The notes under the pieces are model-generated. The model did no database searches, had not been told where the DNA came from, and worked only from the letters and a program-made list of their open reading frames with translations. The position numbers and the translations under genes are program-made. Shown here piece after piece: positions 59,816-64,000 of a stretch of 64,000 bases of DNA. This DNA comes from Phormidesmis sp963789215 (GTDB taxonomy: Bacteria > Cyanobacteriota > Cyanobacteriia > Phormidesmidales > Phormidesmidaceae): NCBI GenBank assembly GCA_963789215.1, contig CAWBJY010000011.1, positions 372,001-436,000 of the forward strand, written 5' to 3'. How positions within the stretch are numbered: the stretch's first letter is position 1; every line of letters starts with the position of its first letter.

Positions 59816-61621
59816 ATGAAGCTTTTTAAGCTTTCAGCTATTAGCGCGATCGCAACGCTGGTCTGCCCGACCTCGACCCTAGCCCAGTCAGCGTTAGACA
59901 CCGCCGCCACGACCCGCGATGGGAGCAGCGTCGCCCAGGTCAACCTACCGGCTGGCATAGACTTTCCTCGCGATCGCATTCCGGCAGAGAATCTCAACCC
60001 CAGAGACATTACGCCAGACGAACGCCAAGATACCCTGCCCCAGCAGCCGTTGCAAAAGCTGCCGCCCGTAGATGAGCTCTTAGGCGATCCAGATAGCGCC
60101 AACGCCCCTGCGGGCATTACCAGCGGCAGCGACGAAACCTTTGTCGTGAACGGCATTGAGCTAGCAGGCAGCAGCGTTTTTACCACTGAAGACTTTGCCG
60201 ATCTGTTCGCTGAATATACGGGTCGGCCCATTACCTTTAATGAACTGCTTCAGCTTCGCTCTGCGGTGACCGATCGCTATGTGGAGGCGGGCTTTTTAAC
60301 CTCGGGCGCGTTTATTCCGCCGCAGACCTTGGAAGATGGCTTGGTCACCGTCCAGGTGATTGAGGGCGAGATTGAAGAGATTGAGATTGTGGGCACTCGC
60401 AGGCTGAAGCCGGGCTATATTCGCAGCCGTTTGGGTATAGCTGCAAAGCCTCCGATTAATGCCGATAGGCTGCTAGAAGCGCTGCAGCGTTTGCAGATAG
60501 ATCCGCTGATTGAGACGGTATCTGCCGATTTGCAAGCGGGGGTGCGACCTGGCACCAGCATTTTGCGCGTAGAGGTGACCGAGGCCGATTCTTTTGGGCT
60601 GACGGTCGGGTTAGATAATGGGCGATCGCCCAACATTGGCAGCAATCGCCGCCAAATTAGCCTGTCGGAAGGCAACCTGCTGGGCATTGGCGATAGAGCC
60701 TTTGCGAGCTATGCCAATACCGACGGCAGCAATAGCCTAGACCTTGGCTACTCTGTTCCTGTTGGCCCTTACAATACGCGCCTTAATATAGACGGTGGCA
60801 TCTCCGAAAGCCGCGTCATTGACGATACTTTTGACGTGCTAGAGATCAGCTCCGACGCTCATTACTACGAGGTGGGGGTAACTCATCCGCTGATTGAGAC
60901 GCCGACTGAGGAACTGACTTTGGGCCTAGCGCTGGCGCACCGAGAAAGTCAGACTCGCTTGGGCATCGATAATATTGGCCCTTTTCCGCTTTCGCCCGGC
61001 GCAGATGAGAATGGTGAAACGAAGGTGACAGCGCTGCGGTTTTCTCAGGCTTGGACGAAGCGGAGCCAGCAGCAGGTTTTGGCCGCGCGATCGCAGTTTA
61101 ATCTCGGCCTAGATCTACTAGATGCTACTAATAACGAAGGCGACGTGCCCGACAGTCAGTTCTTCTCATGGCGCGCTCAGGGTCAGTGGGTGCGCCTACT
61201 GAGCGAAAACTCGCTTTTTTTCCTGCGCGGCGACCTTCAGCTGGCTGCCAACAGCCTGCTCTCCTCCGAGCAGTTTGGCTTGGGTGGCGGGCAAAGCGTA
61301 CGGGGCTACCGTCAAGACGCGCTGCTTCGCGATAACGGCGCATCGCTTTCCGCCGAAGCTCGCTTTCCCGTGCTGAAGTTTTCAGACGATAGCATTGTAC
61401 AAATAACGCCATTTCTAGACGCGGGCGCAGCTTGGAATAATCGAAATAACCCGAGCGGCAACAACGTCCTCGTAGGCACTGGCTTAGGGCTGCTGTGGCA
61501 ACAGAGCGATAATCTTTCCGCTCGCCTAGACTATGGCATTCCACTGGTGAACATCGACAGCACAGGCGATAGTCTGCAAGACGACGGCATCTACTTTTCT
61601 ATTCAGTACGATCTGTTCTAA
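59816..61621 (+). CDS. two-partner secretion outer-membrane transporter (TpsB, ShlB/FhaC/HecB family)
   Basis: A 601-residue outer-membrane protein of the Omp85/TpsB family. MKLFKLSAISAIATLVCPTSTLAQS is a signal peptide; ATG or TTG codons 21 and 27 bases upstream are alternatives. A Pro/Gln/Asp-rich linker leads to POTRA domains (FVVNGIELAGSSVFTTEDFADLF, then IEIVGTRRLKPGYIRSRLG). A 16-strand barrel follows, with the conserved end blocks GGGQSVRGYRQDALLRDNG and TPFLDAGAAWN. TpsB exports a large beta-helical TpsA protein, but no TpsA gene is within the window on either side. Cyanobacterial family members may also serve other secretion or assembly tasks. Confidence 0.9.
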   Translation: MKLFKLSAISAIATLVCPTSTLAQSALDTAATTRDGSSVAQVNLPAGIDFPRDRIPAENLNPRDITPDERQDTLPQQPLQKLPPVDELLGDPDSANAPAGITSGSDETFVVNGIELAGSSVFTTEDFADLFAEYTGRPITFNELLQLRSAVTDRYVEAGFLTSGAFIPPQTLEDGLVTVQVIEGEIEEIEIVGTRRLKPGYIRSRLGIAAKPPINADRLLEALQRLQIDPLIETVSADLQAGVRPGTSILRVEVTEADSFGLTVGLDNGRSPNIGSNRRQISLSEGNLLGIGDRAFASYANTDGSNSLDLGYSVPVGPYNTRLNIDGGISESRVIDDTFDVLEISSDAHYYEVGVTHPLIETPTEELTLGLALAHRESQTRLGIDNIGPFPLSPGADENGETKVTALRFSQAWTKRSQQQVLAARSQFNLGLDLLDATNNEGDVPDSQFFSWRAQGQWVRLLSENSLFFLRGDLQLAANSLLSSEQFGLGGGQSVRGYRQDALLRDNGASLSAEARFPVLKFSDDSIVQITPFLDAGAAWNNRNNPSGNNVLVGTGLGLLWQQSDNLSARLDYGIPLVNIDSTGDSLQDDGIYFSIQYDLF

Positions 61622-61653
61622 AGGGCTCTTTTTAGCGCCTGATAATACCAACC

Positions 61654-62091
61654 TCAATAGCGCCAATAGCGCCGTCCCGCGCTGAATAGTCCAACGGCAA
61701 TCAGCACAATCGAAACCACGCCTAGGCTGACGCTAAATGGGTTCGCAAAGCCAAATCCACTCATTAATAAGTTCTTGATGGGTAGCAAAACAATCACACA
61801 GGCGACTAAAGCCCACAGGGTGTCTTTTCTAAGCGGAATTTGCTGAAAGAGGCGAGCGGCGACCAAAAGAGCCAGTGCCCCTAGCCCTACGGCTAGCAAA
61901 AGCGGCAATAGAACGCCAAAGAAAATCCCAAACAGCCATTCTCCGGTTTCTCCCAGCGTTAGCCGGGTGAGCGCCGTCGCTAGCTGAAAAATAAGAAATT
62001 CAATTAGCGCACCAATAATCACCGTGACGGCTGCACTCTGAAACAGCAACGCCCAAGGTAGGTACTGAAGCGAGCGAAAAGGATTAGACAT
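61654..62091 (-). CDS. small four-helix membrane protein of unknown function
   Basis: A 145-residue protein with four hydrophobic segments (about 13-37, 52-80, 90-108, 118-137). A short Arg-rich C-terminal tail (AGRRYWRY) is encoded by a 9-nt duplication (CAATAGCGC). No family is recognised. The gene converges with the TpsB gene with a 32-base gap, and its start at 62091 lies 48 bases from the end of the toxin gene on the same strand. It could be the last gene of the toxin-antitoxin transcript, but nothing suggests a functional link. Confidence 0.7.
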   Translation of the reverse strand: MSNPFRSLQYLPWALLFQSAAVTVIIGALIEFLIFQLATALTRLTLGETGEWLFGIFFGVLLPLLLAVGLGALALLVAARLFQQIPLRKDTLWALVACVIVLLPIKNLLMSGFGFANPFSVSLGVVSIVLIAVGLFSAGRRYWRY

Positions 62092-62139
62092 ATATTAGGG
62101 GCCTATTTTGAGACCTGTTAATTAGCATATGAAAGCCGA

Positions 62140-62418
62140 TTAGCTATTTTTGATCTGGTCGTAGTGACCGCCAATTGCAAAGACATAGATGCAGTTGCTG
62201 TCGAACTTATAGACTATTCGATCCTTTTGGGATAGCCTTCTAGACCACAGCCCAGACAGATTGTGCTTGAGCGGCTCAGGTTTTCCGAGTCCTAAACTAG
62301 GATCGCCCCTTAGCATTTCTTTCAGTATCTTACAGAGATTGTTATGGATTTGCTTATCTTGCTTTCTTAGCTTTTCGTAGGCGCTCCAACTATCTCTTTC
62401 AAACACCAAGGATCTCAT
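62140..62418 (-). CDS. yoeB: YoeB-family toxin (ribosome-dependent endoribonuclease)
   Basis: A 92-residue RelE-fold toxin that cuts mRNA in the ribosomal A site. The YoeB catalytic residues map to Glu48 (KPEPLKH), Arg67 (KDRIVYKF) and His85 (GGHYD), so it should be active. LKHNLSGLWSRRLS is the diagnostic family segment. The toxin start overlaps the end of the antitoxin gene by 20 bases, in a different frame, so translation is coupled. Free toxin is kept in check by the YefM-type protein encoded upstream. Confidence 0.95.
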   Translation of the reverse strand: MRSLVFERDSWSAYEKLRKQDKQIHNNLCKILKEMLRGDPSLGLGKPEPLKHNLSGLWSRRLSQKDRIVYKFDSNCIYVFAIGGHYDQIKNS

Positions 62419-62671
62419 TCATCTCCTCGCTGTTGGGTGAATAACCCTGCCGCTGTGCGTGAGATTCCACAGCTTTAGAGATCTGCTGCATCAAGCTGCT
62501 GTTTTGCAAAATGTACAGAGTTTCTTGCTCCCTCTCCCAATCTTCAGCACTGACTACAACAAAATCTTTTCCATTTCTGCGAGTAACCTTGATCGGGTGA
62601 TGTTCGCTGATAACTCTTTCAACACAGTCCTTTAACGTATCTCGAAATTTGTTTACGCTTACAGTGTCCAT
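62399..62671 (-). CDS. yefM: YefM/Phd-family antitoxin
   Basis: A 90-residue antitoxin. MDTVSVNKFRDTLKDCVERVISEHHPIKVTRRNGKDFVVVSAEDWE is the YefM DNA-binding and dimer domain (shown here only to define the family); the C-terminal half binds and blocks YoeB. The ATG at 62671 is preferred to one at 62704, because a TATAAT box covers 62703-62708 and transcription would begin near 62696, downstream of the earlier ATG. The gene overlaps the toxin gene by 20 bases. The complex should repress its own promoter. Confidence 0.93.
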   Translation of the reverse strand: MDTVSVNKFRDTLKDCVERVISEHHPIKVTRRNGKDFVVVSAEDWEREQETLYILQNSSLMQQISKAVESHAQRQGYSPNSEEMNEILGV

Positions 62672-62683
62672 CGGCAGTCTTTG

Positions 62684-62708
62684 ATGTACGGCAACTCGGT
62701 ACATTATA
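62684..62708 (-). promoter_or_regulatory. YefM-YoeB promoter with overlapping operator palindrome
   Basis: On the minus strand a perfect -10 box TATAAT covers 62708-62703. It overlaps an inverted repeat ATGTAC-N9-GTACAT (62684-62689 and 62699-62704). E. coli YefM-YoeB binds palindromes with a TGTACA core over its promoter, so this site fits autoregulation. The -35 region is weak. Initiation near 62696 would leave a leader of about 25 bases before the ATG at 62671. Confidence 0.6.
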
Positions 62709-62787
62709 CGTCATAAAAGATAGTCGGAACTTAAGCCGCTAGCGACTTTTGCCCAAAGATCTTTCGCGATGCATTCGCGATGTCTAT

Positions 62788-64000
62788 TTACCCAAACTGT
62801 AGTGCCTGCCCGCGAATGCTGGTATCAATTTCGCCGCGCTCGTACACGATTTGACCACCTACTACGGTCACCACGGGCCAGCCTGTTAGCGTCCAGCCTT
62901 CGAAAGGACTCCATCCGCACTTGGTTTTTAGCTCTTCGCGCAGTACAGGGCGGTAGGTGGAGAGATCGACTAGCACCAAATCGGCGTCGTAGCCTGGCTC
63001 TATGAGTCCTTTGTTGGGAATTTGGTAGGCTTGGGCGACCGCTGTAGACATCCAGTTGGAAACCTGCGCGACCGTGCAGCGATTCTCTTTAGCCTGAGTC
63101 AGCATCAGGGGCAAGGCGGTTTCGACGCCCGGCATTCCAGAGGGGCTGTTGGGATAGCCTCTGCCTTTTTCTTCTAGGGTGTGGGGCGCATGGTCGGTGG
63201 CAATGAAGTCGATGATGCCGTCTAGTAAAGCTTGCCAGAGAATTTCGCGATCGCGTTCTGACTTCAAAGGCGGGTTCATCTGCGCCAACGTCCCAATTTT
63301 CTCATAAGCGCTGACGTCCAGCAGCAAATGCTGGGGCGTCACTTCTGCGGTGACCCAACTGGGCTTATCGCGGCGCAGTAAGTCAGCCTCTTCTCCCGTA
63401 GACATGTGCAAAATATGCAGCCGTCTCTGGTACTTTTTCGAGAGTGCCAGCGCCAGCTTGCTAGCGTTCAGCGCAGTCTGATTGTCCTGAATTTTTGAAT
63501 GAGTTGCCGGATCGGTCTGCCCGGCAAACAGCTCTCGCCGTTCTAGGATGCGCGCTTGGTCTTCTGCATGGACGGCAATTAGGCGATCGCCCACCGCAAA
63601 AATTGGCTCAATAGTTTCGGGTGTGTCTACCGAGAGCGGGCCATGCGCCGACCCCATAAATATTTTGATGCCGCAAGTCGGGTTTGCTGTGCGCAGATCG
63701 GGCAGATTATCAGCAGTCGCGCCAATGAAAAAACCGTAGTTTACCAAGCTTTTGGACGCTGCGATCGCCAGCTTATCGGTCAAAATTTCCTGCGTAATCG
63801 TCAGCGGTAGCGTATTGGGCATCTCTAAAAAAGACGTCACCCCGCCTTTAGCGCAGGCGCAGGTTGCGGTAAACAAATCTTCCTTATGCTCTAGTCCTGG
63901 ATCTCTAAAATGAACCTGCGGGTCTATTACGCCAGGCAGCAGCGTCAGCCCGCTCCCGTCAATCGATCGAACGTCGCTAGAGACCGATAGCTCGGTGCCA
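62788..64000 (-). CDS. pyrC: dihydroorotase, 5' end cut by window edge
   Basis: The frame is open from 64000 to the stop at 62788, so the N-terminal part is missing. It closes the dihydroorotate ring in pyrimidine synthesis. Near the edge GVIDPQVHFRDPG carries the first metal site; the usual first His of HxH is Gln, while the second His is kept. Further residues: GIKIFMGS (carboxylated Lys), AVHAEDQ (His), LHILHMST (His) and ATDHAPH (catalytic Asp). The rest of the barrel and the closing strand VVTVVGGQIVYERGEI are normal. A palindrome (62765-62779) lies just beyond the stop. Confidence 0.93.
   Translation of the reverse strand, partial: GTELSVSSDVRSIDGSGLTLLPGVIDPQVHFRDPGLEHKEDLFTATCACAKGGVTSFLEMPNTLPLTITQEILTDKLAIAASKSLVNYGFFIGATADNLPDLRTANPTCGIKIFMGSAHGPLSVDTPETIEPIFAVGDRLIAVHAEDQARILERRELFAGQTDPATHSKIQDNQTALNASKLALALSKKYQRRLHILHMSTGEEADLLRRDKPSWVTAEVTPQHLLLDVSAYEKIGTLAQMNPPLKSERDREILWQALLDGIIDFIATDHAPHTLEEKGRGYPNSPSGMPGVETALPLMLTQAKENRCTVAQVSNWMSTAVAQAYQIPNKGLIEPGYDADLVLVDLSTYRPVLREELKTKCGWSPFEGWTLTGWPVVTVVGGQIVYERGEIDTSIRGQALQFG

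Noticed and set aside
59587..59829. 80-codon open frame before the TpsB gene
   Set aside because: It has GGAGG upstream, which made it tempting, but it contains the 17-nt duplication, shows no recognisable sequence and overlaps the TpsB start.
62788..64000. Inactive dihydroorotase because of Gln in place of the first metal His
   Set aside because: From general recollection the QVHFR form also occurs in other bacterial dihydroorotases, and the remaining metal ligands and the catalytic Asp are intact, so loss of activity is not supported.

Overview
The window is cyanobacterial chromosome. The HIP1 octamer GCGATCGC (often GGCGATCGCC) occurs throughout, and the gene content fits: a DWARF27-type carotenoid isomerase, a PTPA-CTERM surface protein, a DUF3685/Ycf55 regulator, an NdbB-type quinone reductase, a DUF1400 alpha/beta hydrolase and long-form sirohydrochlorin chelatase. 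Together with a rather high GC content this suggests a Leptolyngbya- or Nodosilinea-like filamentous or picoplanktonic lineage; genus is inference only.

Layout. Positions 1-12042 are all minus strand: a DUF393 protein cut by the window edge, a PTPA-CTERM protein, a D27-like isomerase, a three-gene membrane/metal operon (His-rich lipoprotein, TauE/SafE-ferric-reductase fusion, YtkA-like protein), a two-gene RND efflux operon (adaptor, then pump), and a long low-complexity secreted protein. Position 12603 starts an unsplit, intein-free dnaE. From 17035 to 37298 a co-directional block of about 20 kb encodes a Wzx/Wzy-type exopolysaccharide pathway: export lipoprotein/channel, BY-kinase co-polymerase, initiating sugar-phosphate transferase, flippase, polymerase/ligase, eight glycosyltransferases, a sulfotransferase-like enzyme, an acyltransferase and a membrane-anchored glycoside hydrolase. 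The product is predicted to be a decorated, possibly sulfated polymer.

After a tRNA-His on the minus strand, 37829-61621 is plus strand and mixed: sirohaem enzymes (chelatase and CobA), an SRPBCC/alcohol dehydrogenase pair, RluD, two FAD oxidoreductases, a DUF1400 hydrolase, an ArsC/Spx-like protein, an anchored TPR-periplasmic-binding protein, DoxX, an M17 aminopeptidase, a TPR-like/DUF3685 gene pair, DUF805, NdbB, a HAD hydrolase and an outer-membrane TpsB transporter without a visible TpsA partner. The right end, again minus strand, holds a small membrane protein, a YefM-YoeB toxin-antitoxin operon with a readable promoter/operator, and dihydroorotase running off the edge.

The most distinctive DNA-level signal is a recurring set of short tandem duplications (period about 12-18 nt, two to five copies). 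They sit in intergenic DNA, several times directly after or across a stop codon. In-frame versions with periods that are multiples of three occur inside coding regions. No CRISPR array, insertion sequence, rRNA or phage module was seen.
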